DNA from: Arthrobacter bambusae | GTDB lineage: Bacteria; Actinomycetota; Actinomycetes; Actinomycetales; Micrococcaceae | DNA: 49,511 nucleotides | Assembly: GCF_030812595.1 (NCBI RefSeq) | Contig: NZ_JAUSSZ010000020.1 | Span: 1-49,511, forward strand | Direction: 5' to 3' | In this document: piece after piece, positions 24,967 to 32,400 of the stretch | Layout: every line of letters starts with the position of its first letter | Numbering within the stretch: position 1 is the first letter of the stretch | Position numbers and translations under genes: made by a program | Notes under the pieces: generated by a model | Databases searched by the model: none | What the model saw: the letters and a program-made list of their open reading frames with translations, nothing else | What the model was told of the DNA's origin: nothing

Positions 24967-25672
24967 CGTAGATGACCTTGCCCACAATGCTCAGGGCCGT
25001 TTCAACCGTTTCCTCGAAGTCCAGGTCCGAGGAATCCAGGGTAACGACGCCGTCGGCCGCTCGGCTGAAGTTCACCACAGTGGAGTCTTTGGCATCGCGG
25101 TGGATCACTTGGGCGGCGAGCTGCTCTTGGCTCTGCGTTCCGCCCAGCTGGAGGCCGCGGCGGCGCAGCCGGGCTTCTTCGCTCGCGGTCAGCAGCATGC
25201 GGACCTCCGCATAGGGCGCGACGACAGTGGTTATGTCCCGCCCCTCCACCACCATGCGGCGGTGGTGCTGCTCGATCAGCTGGCGCTGGCGACGAATCAA
25301 TTCGTTGCGCGCACCCAAGGTGGTTGCCACTGCGCTGACGGAGGAAGAGATCCGCGGCTCACGGATTTCCTCCGTGATGTCCACGCCGCCGACACTGACG
25401 TATTCGGCATTGGCGCTGGTGCTGAGTTCCAGCGGCAAATCCTTCGAGGCCTGCTCGACGGCGGCACCGTCGGCGAGGTCGATTCCTGTCTTGAGGCAGT
25501 ACCAGGTCAACGCACGGTACATCGCGCCCGTGTCGAGATAGGCGAGCTTCAGGCGCCGTGCAACTTCCTTGCTGACGCTGGACTTGCCGGAACCGGACGG
25601 GCCGTCGATGGCGACCACGAGTGGCTTGCCCGGACGTACTACAGGCTCCGGACCGAAAAGTTCACGTGTCAT
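24959..25672 (-). CDS. cmk: Cytidylate kinase
   Basis: 237 aa from ATG 25672. P-loop AIDGPSGSGKSSVSKEVA, the CMP-binding region LDTGAMYRALTWYCL, VVEGRDITTVVAPYAEVRMLLTAS (nucleotide-specific RDI/T element) and VIHRDAKDS (lid region). It phosphorylates CMP/dCMP. This ATG overlaps the tyrA stop (TAATG), so coupling is likely; an in-frame ATG at 25690 would add six residues, with no better RBS. It works in the same pyrimidine pathway as pyrG at 41.5 kb. Confidence 0.95.
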   Translation of the reverse strand: MTRELFGPEPVVRPGKPLVVAIDGPSGSGKSSVSKEVARRLKLAYLDTGAMYRALTWYCLKTGIDLADGAAVEQASKDLPLELSTSANAEYVSVGGVDITEEIREPRISSSVSAVATTLGARNELIRRQRQLIEQHHRRMVVEGRDITTVVAPYAEVRMLLTASEEARLRRRGLQLGGTQSQEQLAAQVIHRDAKDSTVVNFSRAADGVVTLDSSDLDFEETVETALSIVGKVIYGD

Positions 25673-26778
25673 TACTGGAGTACCCGCCATCCACGGTCGG
25701 TCAAGGCTTCAACAAGGAGGTCGTGCTTGTTGGGCATGACAGATAGTTCCACCATGCCAACGTTTTGCCCGGAGGAGTGATCCAGGCGGAGGTCTTCAAC
25801 GTTGACGCCGATCTCGCCGATCTCCGTCAACAGCCGGGCGATCTGCCCGGGCCGGTCATCTACCAGAACTGTAAGCCATGAATACGCCTGCGGGGGTCCG
25901 CCGTGCTTTCCCGGGATCCTGGCCTGCCCGGCGTTGCCTTCGCTGATGAGCTGGGCAAGGTCCAGCCGCGCCCCGGGGGCCGTGGGATCCTCCAAGGTGC
26001 CGATCAGCCGGTTCAGGTCCTCTCGGACGCCGTGAAGGATATCCACCATCTTGGCTGCGTTGTTGCCAAGGATCTGTACCCAAAGGGTGGGATCGCTGGC
26101 CGCAATCCTGGTGGTGTCCCGCAGCCCGTTGCCGGCCAGGGACAGCGCGTGGAGCGGTGTTCCCTGCAATCGGCTGGCGAGAAGCGAGGACATCACCTGG
26201 GGCAAGTGCGATACCAAGGCAACGGCTTCATCATGTTCCTCCGCCGTGAACTGGGAGACGATCGCCCCCAGGTCCCCGGCAAGGGAACGTGCCGTCTGCA
26301 GGGCATCGGAGCTGGTTTCGTCCGAAGGGCAAAGGACCCAAGGCATGGAGGTGAAGAGCTCGCCGCGGGCAGCGACAGGCCCCGACTTCTCGCGCCCCGC
26401 CATGGGGTGCGTCCCGACGTAGCGGGACATGTCCACTCCACGCGAGCGGAGATCGGCCTGGATGGCCAGCTTGACGCTCGCAATGTCCACCACGACGGCA
26501 TCGGGGTATTCACCCAGTGCACGTTCGACGACGTCGGCCGTCACATCCGGCGGCGCAGCGACAACAACCAGCTGGGGTGGGTCCTCAAGCTCGGACAGGG
26601 GCCTGCCCGCACCGATATCCACGGCCACGGCCTGGTTGGTTGGCGACGGGTCCGAAAGGAACACCGGGACACCCCGGCCGCGGAGGCCGAGACCGATGCT
26701 GGCTCCGAGCAGTCCGGTGCCGAAAACGACCACCGGGCCGTCAAGGTGGCCCCGGCCGTGCGAGTGGAATGCCGACAT
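25672..26778 (-). CDS. tyrA: Prephenate dehydrogenase
   Basis: 368 aa. The N-terminal Rossmann domain (PVVVFGTGLLGASIGLGLRGRG) binds NAD(P)+. The TyrA core contains VGTHPMAGREKSGPVAA with the catalytic His, and the helical dimerisation domain LSLAGNGLRDTTRIAASDPTLW. A C-terminal ACT domain from about residue 295 (YSWLTVLVDDRPGQIARLLTEIGEIGVNVEDLRLDHSSG) is a likely tyrosine-feedback site. It makes 4-hydroxyphenylpyruvate from prephenate, downstream of aroG (4.3 kb). Starts directly after rluB (TAAGGGCATG) and overlaps cmk by one base. Confidence 0.95.
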   Translation of the reverse strand: MSAFHSHGRGHLDGPVVVFGTGLLGASIGLGLRGRGVPVFLSDPSPTNQAVAVDIGAGRPLSELEDPPQLVVVAAPPDVTADVVERALGEYPDAVVVDIASVKLAIQADLRSRGVDMSRYVGTHPMAGREKSGPVAARGELFTSMPWVLCPSDETSSDALQTARSLAGDLGAIVSQFTAEEHDEAVALVSHLPQVMSSLLASRLQGTPLHALSLAGNGLRDTTRIAASDPTLWVQILGNNAAKMVDILHGVREDLNRLIGTLEDPTAPGARLDLAQLISEGNAGQARIPGKHGGPPQAYSWLTVLVDDRPGQIARLLTEIGEIGVNVEDLRLDHSSGQNVGMVELSVMPNKHDLLVEALTDRGWRVLQ

Positions 26779-26782
26779 GCCC

Positions 26783-28030
26783 TTACAGTCCTACGGAGGC
26801 CAGGAGGTGTCCGACTTCCTGCTTGCCGAGGTTGCGGATGCTGCCCTGGCGCTGGTCGCCCAACCCGATGGGACCGATCTTGACACGCACGAGCCGCAAC
26901 ACCGGGAACCCGACCGCTTCGAACATACGGCGGACAATACGGTTCTTGCCGGAGTGCAGCACAACCTCGATCAGCACGTGGCCCGGAGTGGAGTCCACGA
27001 GCCTGAAGGAGTCGACCGAAGCGATGCCGTCTTCGAGCTCGATGCCGGCCTTCAGCTGCGCGCCGACGCCCTGCGGGAACGGGCCGCGGACCTGTACCAG
27101 GTACGTCTTGGGCACCTCATAGGAAGGGTGCGTCAAGCGGTTGGCCAGTTCGCCGTCGTTGGTCAGAAGCAGCAGGCCCTCGGTGGCGACGTCGAGACGG
27201 CCAACGTGGAAGAGGCGCTCGCCCTTGTTCTTGGCGGACTTGAGGAAGTCGCTGATGCAGGGACGGCCCTCGGGATCCTCCATGGTGGAAACGACGCCCT
27301 TGGGCTTGTTGAACACCATGTAGAGCATCGTGTCATCGAGCTGGATGCGGATGCCGTCGACGTGGATCACAGCGGTAGCAGGGTCAACACGCATGCCAAG
27401 CTCGGTGGTGAGCTGGCCGTTGACCTCGACGCGGCCTTCCTCGATCATTTCCTCGCATACGCGGCGGGAAGCCACGCCGGCCTGGGCCATGACCTTCTGA
27501 AGGCGCACGCCATCGGCGTCGTGCTGCGCGGACTGCGCCACCTCGCCGCGGCGGCCGCTGGGCTTGCGGATCGGACCGAGATTCTGGCCGAAGCGCTCGC
27601 TGCCGAAGGCGCGCGAAGCATACTGTTTCTTGTTGCTGGGCTTGGGCTTCAATGCGCCCGGCGTGCCCGGAGCCTTGCCGAAGCCGGGCTTGTTGGAGCC
27701 TGGCTTGCGGGGGGCCCTTGCCGGCTTCGCGGCTTCACGACGCTCGTAGCCTCCGGCCGAGGTGGGGTTGTCCGGATCGAAAGGGCGTTCTTCACGCGGA
27801 CGAGTGGGTTTGAAGGGGCGTTCTCCGCCCTGGGAGAAGCTGCGCTTGCTGCCTCCGGAGGCGCCGCTGGCACGGCTTGCGCCACCCCGGCCGGCACCAA
27901 AACTGCCGCCTGCGCGGCCGGCACTGCTGCGGCCTGCGTTGCCGCGGCCTGAGTCTTGCGACTCGTTGCGTCCGGAACCGTTTCGTCCCGAACTATTACG
28001 TGGTGAACCCTGGCGTCCCGCCTGTGTCAT
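26783..28030 (-). CDS. RluB/RsuA-family 23S rRNA pseudouridine synthase
   Basis: 415 aa. Residues 1-~165 are a low-complexity Arg/Gly/Ser/Lys-rich tail with many RG/SG steps, probably disordered and RNA-binding. An S4 domain follows (GVRLQKVMAQAGVASRRVCEEMIEEGRVEVNGQ), then the catalytic domain with Asp in HVGRLDVATEGLLLLTNDGELANRLTHPSYEVPKTYLV. It converts uridine to pseudouridine in rRNA, probably helix 89 of 23S. ATG 28030 is chosen because AAAGGA lies 6 nt upstream; the frame extends to 28075. It corresponds to Rv1711; the disordered tail is much longer than in E. coli RluB. Confidence 0.92.
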   Translation of the reverse strand: MTQAGRQGSPRNSSGRNGSGRNESQDSGRGNAGRSSAGRAGGSFGAGRGGASRASGASGGSKRSFSQGGERPFKPTRPREERPFDPDNPTSAGGYERREAAKPARAPRKPGSNKPGFGKAPGTPGALKPKPSNKKQYASRAFGSERFGQNLGPIRKPSGRRGEVAQSAQHDADGVRLQKVMAQAGVASRRVCEEMIEEGRVEVNGQLTTELGMRVDPATAVIHVDGIRIQLDDTMLYMVFNKPKGVVSTMEDPEGRPCISDFLKSAKNKGERLFHVGRLDVATEGLLLLTNDGELANRLTHPSYEVPKTYLVQVRGPFPQGVGAQLKAGIELEDGIASVDSFRLVDSTPGHVLIEVVLHSGKNRIVRRMFEAVGFPVLRLVRVKIGPIGLGDQRQGSIRNLGKQEVGHLLASVGL

Positions 28031-28043
28031 GACCCGTCCTTTT

Positions 28044-28072
28044 ATTATGTTGGCCGGCTTGTTCTTTCTCAA
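28044..28072 (-). promoter_or_regulatory. Candidate promoter of rluB-like gene
   Basis: On the minus strand TTGAGA (28072-28067), a 17-nt spacer and CATAAT (28049-28044), 13 nt before the start. The predicted transcript would begin within the SD region, giving a very short leader. Suggests rluB-tyrA-cmk-plsC can be transcribed separately from parA-scpAB. Confidence 0.5.
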
Positions 28073-28180
28073 CATTAGCCAGCCGGGCAGAGGATATCTG
28101 CCCTGTGTGAACTCTGCCCGTTACTAGCCGGGCGTTTGTAGATCCTTGCAATTCCCCGCGATATTGAGTTGTTTCACGCA

Positions 28181-28858
28181 CTACATGCGCTCTGGGTCGA
28201 AGAACTCCTCGATGCCCTCCAGCCCCGGAAGATGCGGCGACAATTGAGGCAGTTCGGCCACCGAGCCAATGCCCATCCGTTCGAGGAAGTACGAGGTGGT
28301 CCGGTAAAGGATGGCCCCCGACTCAGGATCGGCACCTGAGTCCTCGATCAGCCCGCGTTGGACGAGGGTCCTCACGACTGAATCGACATTGACGCCGCGG
28401 ATGGCCGACACCCTGGCCCGGGAAACCGGCTGCCGGTACGCGATGACCGCCATGGTTTCAAGGGCTGCCTGCGTCAGCCGCGCGGTCTGGCCCTCGAGAA
28501 CGAACCTGCCCACGACGTCGGCAAATTCCGCGCGTGAATAGATCCGCCACCCTCCGGCAACGTTCCGCAACTCAAAACCCCGGGGTGCAGCGCTGGCGCT
28601 TGCATCAGTGTGGATTTCACCTTGCGAGTCATCAGCGTCCCTGCCCGGGGCTTTAACAGTATAGCCGCTATACTCCTGCCGCAGTCCCTCGAGCAAATCC
28701 TCGACGACGGCGACTGTCACGTTGAGCCCGGCAGCGAGCTCTTCCGCGGTGGCGGGTTCATCGATCACCATCAGGACAGCTTCCAGTGCGGCGCGGGCGC
28801 CACCGGGCAGCGCCTCAAGCTCGGCGAGGCCGTCCCCGGCTGTTTCCTCAGCGTTCAA
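28181..28858 (-). CDS. scpB: Segregation and condensation protein B
   Basis: 225 aa. ScpB consists of two winged-helix domains: ALEAVLMVIDEPATAEELAAGLNVTVAVVEDLLEGL, then RAEFADVVGRFVLEGQTARLTQAALETMAVIAYRQPVSRARVSAIRGVNVDSVVRTLVQRGLIEDSG, ending YRTTSYFLERMGIGSVAELPQLSPHLP. It dimerises and clamps ScpA to form the SMC-ScpAB condensin that organises the chromosome. The start is TTG, sharing TTGA with the scpA stop, so the two are made together. A short Asp/Ser-rich insertion separates the winged helices. Confidence 0.95.
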   Translation of the reverse strand: MNAEETAGDGLAELEALPGGARAALEAVLMVIDEPATAEELAAGLNVTVAVVEDLLEGLRQEYSGYTVKAPGRDADDSQGEIHTDASASAAPRGFELRNVAGGWRIYSRAEFADVVGRFVLEGQTARLTQAALETMAVIAYRQPVSRARVSAIRGVNVDSVVRTLVQRGLIEDSGADPESGAILYRTTSYFLERMGIGSVAELPQLSPHLPGLEGIEEFFDPERM

Positions 28859-29814
28859 GGTGCATCCTCATTTTCGTAGATCGGAGCGGTGCCGGGCTCG
28901 GAATCGTACTCGTCGCTCAAGTTGTCGCTGGTCCAGCCTTCGGGGCGCCCCGTCCAGCGGACAGTCAGTTCGGCGAGCGGCCCCGGCTGGTCAAACGCGA
29001 CCACACGGTCGCGGAACAGCTCAAGGAGTGCCAGGAACCGGGCCACGACAACAAGCGTGGACTCGGCGTCGGCAATCAGGGCCCTGAAGGATTGCGGCTG
29101 GCCCCGCTGCAGGCGGTACCCGATGATCTCGGCTTGTTCCTTGACGCTGACGGGTGTTCCGTGAAGGTGGCCCAGCCCGACTTCCTCTGGCGTTTTGTCC
29201 TTCGGTGCCAAGGTCTTGGCCGCCAGCGCAGCGAACTGTTCGGGCGTGTGGCGCCAAATGAGTTCCGGCAACAGTGCCGCGAAATGCCCTTCCAAGGCAA
29301 CCTGCCGCGGGAAGCGGCGGGCTTCGGAATCCAAGGTGCCGGAGATGATCGCGGCCACCTGTTTGAACGCCTTGTACTGCAGGAGCCGGGCGAAGAGCAG
29401 GTCCCGGGCCTCCAGCAAGGCGATGTCCTCGGCATCTTCGACTTCGCCGGCCGGCAGGAGCCTTGCGGCTTTAAGGTCCAAGAGGGTCGCGGCGATGACC
29501 AGGAATTCACTGGCTTCGTCCAGGGCCCAGTCCTCGCCCAGTTCCTGCAGGCGCCGGATGTACTTGATGAACTCGTCCGTAACGGTGGCCAGTGCAACCT
29601 CAGTGATGTCCAGCTTGTGCTTGGAGATCAGGCCGAGCAAGAGATCGAAGGGGCCGGTGAAGTTCGCCAACCGGACTTCGAAGCCGGCCTTTCGTCCCAA
29701 CGGCGAGGTTCCGGCGTCCTCCGCGTCGCTTGCGGAGTTGCTTATGGAAGAGTTCGACGGCGGCGCGTCGGCCATCAGGGCCGGCGCTGTTTCGGCGGTG
29801 GTTGGCTCTGCCAC
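28855..29814 (-). CDS. scpA: Segregation and condensation protein A (kleisin)
   Basis: 319 aa. Begins with a ~45-residue Ala/Ser-rich tail, then the kleisin N-terminal domain FEVRLANFTGPFDLLLGLISKHKLDITEVALATVTDEFIKYIRRL (SMC-neck binding) and FLVIAATLLDLKAARLLP. The C-terminal winged helix (FRALIADAESTLVVVARFLALLELFRDRVVAFDQPGPLAELTVRW) binds the SMC head. A GTG start 5 nt after the parA stop. Forms condensin with ScpB and SMC (smc not in this window). Length is at the upper end of the family because of the tails. Confidence 0.95.
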   Translation of the reverse strand: MAEPTTAETAPALMADAPPSNSSISNSASDAEDAGTSPLGRKAGFEVRLANFTGPFDLLLGLISKHKLDITEVALATVTDEFIKYIRRLQELGEDWALDEASEFLVIAATLLDLKAARLLPAGEVEDAEDIALLEARDLLFARLLQYKAFKQVAAIISGTLDSEARRFPRQVALEGHFAALLPELIWRHTPEQFAALAAKTLAPKDKTPEEVGLGHLHGTPVSVKEQAEIIGYRLQRGQPQSFRALIADAESTLVVVARFLALLELFRDRVVAFDQPGPLAELTVRWTGRPEGWTSDNLSDEYDSEPGTAPIYENEDAP

Positions 29815-29819
29815 GCGGG

Positions 29820-30749
29820 CTAGGGTGCGCCGCCGCGCGAGATCAGTTCCTTGGCCAAGCGGCGGTACGCGTCTGCACCGATGTGGTTCCCGGCGTAGCT
29901 CGTGATGGGCTCTGCGGCAACAGTGGCGTCGGCAAACTTGATGGAACGCTTGATGACGGTCTCGAAGACCTTGTCCCCGAACGCCTCCACGAGCCTCGAG
30001 ATGACTTCGCGGCTGTGCAGGGTGCGGGCGTCGTACATCGTGGCGAGCACGCCGTCGACTTGCAGGCGGGGGTTCAACCGGTCCTGGACCTTTTCGATCG
30101 TTTCGACGAGCAGTGCGACCGCCCGGAGTGCGAAGAATTCGCAGATCAGCGGGATGATGACCCCGTGCGCAGCCGTCAAGGCATTGACGGTCAGGAGGCC
30201 CAGGGACGGCTGGCAGTCGATGAGCACGACGTCGTAGTCGTCCTCGACGCTCTTGAGCGCGCGGTCCAGCACCTGCTCGCGGGCTACCTCGTTGACCAGT
30301 TGGACCTCGGCGGCGGAGAGGTCGATGTTAGCCGGCAGGAGGTCGATGCCTTCGACGCCGGTCTTCTGGATGGCGTCGCGGATGTCCACTTTGCGGTCCA
30401 TGAGGACGTTGTAGACGGTGAGGTCGAGCTCGTGCGGGTTCGCGCCCAGGCCCGCGGAAAGGGCTCCCTGCGGATCGAAATCGACGAGCAGGACGCGCCG
30501 GCCGAACTCTGCGAGCGCAGCGGCGAGGTTGATGGTTGACGTGGTTTTGCCCACGCCGCCCTTCTGGTTGACCATGGCAATGACGCGGGCCGGACCATGA
30601 GAGGCCAGTGGCGCGGGTTCGGGGAAGTCGCGGTGCGGGCGGCCCGTAGGCCCCATGACGGCGTCTTCCAGATCGAAATCCGTGCCCTCCAGCGTAGTTG
30701 CTCCCCATTCGCTGCTCACGTATCTATCCACTCTCTCCACGACGGTCAT
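29820..30749 (-). CDS. ParA-family ATPase, first gene of parA-scpA-scpB
   Basis: 309 aa from ATG 30749. Deviant Walker A MVNQKGGVGKTTSTINLAAAL, VDFDPQGALSAGLGANP and Walker B VVLIDCQPSLGLLTVNAL mark a Soj/ParA ATPase. The tail DAYRRLAKELISRGGAP is typical of the Rv1708 type. It is linked to chromosome segregation through its operon with condensin genes; the main parAB pair near oriC is expected elsewhere. The start is uncertain: ATG 30749 has AGGAA directly beside it; GTG 30719 (VSSEWGATTLEG) is 30 bases downstream; the frame runs up to 30830. A palindrome at 30851-30873 lies upstream. Confidence 0.88.
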   Translation of the reverse strand: MTVVERVDRYVSSEWGATTLEGTDFDLEDAVMGPTGRPHRDFPEPAPLASHGPARVIAMVNQKGGVGKTTSTINLAAALAEFGRRVLLVDFDPQGALSAGLGANPHELDLTVYNVLMDRKVDIRDAIQKTGVEGIDLLPANIDLSAAEVQLVNEVAREQVLDRALKSVEDDYDVVLIDCQPSLGLLTVNALTAAHGVIIPLICEFFALRAVALLVETIEKVQDRLNPRLQVDGVLATMYDARTLHSREVISRLVEAFGDKVFETVIKRSIKFADATVAAEPITSYAGNHIGADAYRRLAKELISRGGAP

Positions 30750-30850
30750 TTCCTGCGGCTGTCTCCAGCACCTGCACTGCTCCCCACCTAGGCTACAGCC
30801 CTCGACACGGCATTCCACGGAACTTGACATTGCCCGCCATTTGAGCCTTT

Positions 30851-30873
30851 ACCTTCTAGCTGAAGTAGAAGGT
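30851..30873. promoter_or_regulatory. Palindrome upstream of parA-scpAB
   Basis: ACCTTCTA and TAGAAGGT are perfect 8-bp arms separated by 7 bp, ~100 bp before parA. No T-run follows, and a separate terminator lies beside it, so an operator is more likely than a terminator. Confidence 0.4.
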
Positions 30874-30891
30874 TGGTCCTTCGTACCAATG

Positions 30892-30939
30892 AAAAGCAAG
30901 CAAGGCAGGCCCCCTGTAACGGGTTCCTGCCTTGCTTGC
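30892..30939 (-). terminator. Terminator of the dctA-type gene
   Basis: Perfect 14-bp arms at 30896-30909 and 30926-30939 lie 27 nt beyond the transporter stop. The minus strand continues with TTTT. Confidence 0.85.
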
Positions 30940-30966
30940 GCGGATGCTTCCAAGCAGCGTGCCGGG

Positions 30967-32292
30967 CTATGCGGCCACTGCCTCTTTCACCTCGGGTTCG
31001 GCGTGGTGGCTGATCATGGTCAGCTCGTCGAACGGCTTAGCGCCGGACAGGACATTGGTGACCTGGTTGCGGTCGATTTCCTTGACCCAGGTACCGATCA
31101 ACACGGTCGCGACGGCGTTGCCCGTGAAGTTGGTGAGGGCGCGGGCTTCGGACATGAAGCGGTCGATCCCGACGATCATACCGACACCGCCCAGCAGTTC
31201 GGGCCGGTGTGCCTGCAGGCCTGCTGCGAGGGTGGCCAGGCCAGCCCCGGAAACGCCGGCCGCTCCCTTGGACGCGATGATCATGAAGACCAGCAGCGAT
31301 ACCTGGGCGCCCAGGTCCAGCGGAATACCCATGGCGTTGGCGACGAACAGCGAGGCCATGGTCAGGTAGATGGCAGTTCCATCGAGGTTGAAGGAGTAAC
31401 CGGTGGGCACCGTGACACCGACTACCGGCTTGGAAACGCCGAGGTGCTCCATCTTGGCGATGAGCCTGGGCAACGCCGCTTCGGAGGAGGAGGTGGAGAA
31501 GATGAGCAGGTACTCGCGGGCCAGGTACTTCATCAGCTGGAAGATGCTGACGCCGGCGACAACCCGCAGCAAGGTGCCGAGCACCACCACGATGAACAGC
31601 GCACAAGTGATGTAGAAAGCGACCATCAGGGTGAGCATGCCGAAGATTGCCTTCACCCCGGTGGCACCGACCACTGCGGCGATCGCGCCGAATGCACCGA
31701 CGGGCGCGAGCCACATGATCATGATGAGGATACGGAAGACGAGTGCCTGGCCGTGCTGGATGGCCTTGAGCACCGGCTGGCCCTGCGAACCCATGCGCTG
31801 CAGCGCGAAGCCCACCAGGATGGCTACCAAGAGCGTGGGCAGCACGGGAATGTCCGCGGGGATGATGCCCAGCAGGAAGTCAGCGGTGCTGTTCGTGGAT
31901 GTGGGCGTGTTCGGGTTGTACGGGATCAGCTTCAGTCCCTCGCCGGGATGGATGACGTTGCCGACGACCAAGCCGATGGCGAGCGCGAAGGTGGACATCA
32001 CCAGGAAGTAGATGAGCGCGAGGCCGCCGACCTTGCCGACGGTGGCAGCCTTGGCGATTGATCCGATGCCCAGGACGATGGTGCAGAAGATGACCGGGGC
32101 GATCATCATCTTGATGAGCTTGATGAAGCCGTCGCCCAAGGGCTTGAGGGATTTACCCACTTCGGGGAAAAGCAGGCCGACGACGGCGCCCAGCACAACT
32201 GCGGCGATCACGGCGATGTAGAGGTAATGCGACTTGTCCAGCCCCTTGCGCCCGGCCTTTGCGGGTGCAATCTCTCCTCTTTGAGAGGTCAT
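30967..32292 (-). CDS. dctA: C4-dicarboxylate:cation symporter (DctA family)
   Basis: 441 aa. Dicarboxylate/amino acid:cation symporter fold. It opens with YLYIAVIAAVVLGAVVGLLFPEVG and LKPLGDGFIKLIKMMIAPVIFCTIVLGI, has the substrate-site segment VTVPTGYSFNLDGTAIYLTMASLFVANA (the NLDGT/NMDGT unwound helix) and the second re-entrant loop SKGAAGVSGAGLATLAAGL, then VGIDRFMSEARALTNFTGNAVATVLIG. It imports succinate, fumarate and malate with H+ or Na+. ATG 32292 is chosen because AAGGAG lies 8 nt upstream; the frame extends 65 codons further without coding features. Divergent from a CitA/DcuS-type two-component system, which is the usual regulator of such transporters. Confidence 0.93.
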   Translation of the reverse strand: MTSQRGEIAPAKAGRKGLDKSHYLYIAVIAAVVLGAVVGLLFPEVGKSLKPLGDGFIKLIKMMIAPVIFCTIVLGIGSIAKAATVGKVGGLALIYFLVMSTFALAIGLVVGNVIHPGEGLKLIPYNPNTPTSTNSTADFLLGIIPADIPVLPTLLVAILVGFALQRMGSQGQPVLKAIQHGQALVFRILIMIMWLAPVGAFGAIAAVVGATGVKAIFGMLTLMVAFYITCALFIVVVLGTLLRVVAGVSIFQLMKYLAREYLLIFSTSSSEAALPRLIAKMEHLGVSKPVVGVTVPTGYSFNLDGTAIYLTMASLFVANAMGIPLDLGAQVSLLVFMIIASKGAAGVSGAGLATLAAGLQAHRPELLGGVGMIVGIDRFMSEARALTNFTGNAVATVLIGTWVKEIDRNQVTNVLSGAKPFDELTMISHHAEPEVKEAVAA

Positions 32293-32360
32293 GGCTTTGC
32301 TCCTTATAGATACTCTGGAAAGCGCCGTGGTTCCTGCGGAATGTCCCTGCGTCGCTCTGC

Positions 32361-32376
32361 TGTGATATCCATCATT
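32361..32376. promoter_or_regulatory. Crp-like site 1 between dctA and histidine kinase
   Basis: TGTGATATCCATCATT matches TGTGA-N6-TCACA at 8 of 10 defined positions. It lies ~70 bp upstream of dctA. Confidence 0.4.
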
Positions 32377-32384
32377 GGGCGCCG

Positions 32385-32400
32385 CGTGACATGTATCACT
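32385..32400. promoter_or_regulatory. Crp-like site 2 between dctA and histidine kinase
   Basis: CGTGACATGTATCACT has the symmetric GTGA-N6-TCAC core (8 of 10 consensus positions), centred 24 bp from site 1. It covers the ATG at 32391, which argues against that ATG as the kinase start. Confidence 0.45.

Noticed and set aside
28085..28103. GGGCAGA/TCTGCCC hairpin upstream of rluB-like gene as terminator
   Set aside because: 7-bp stem without a T-run on either strand; too weak to call.
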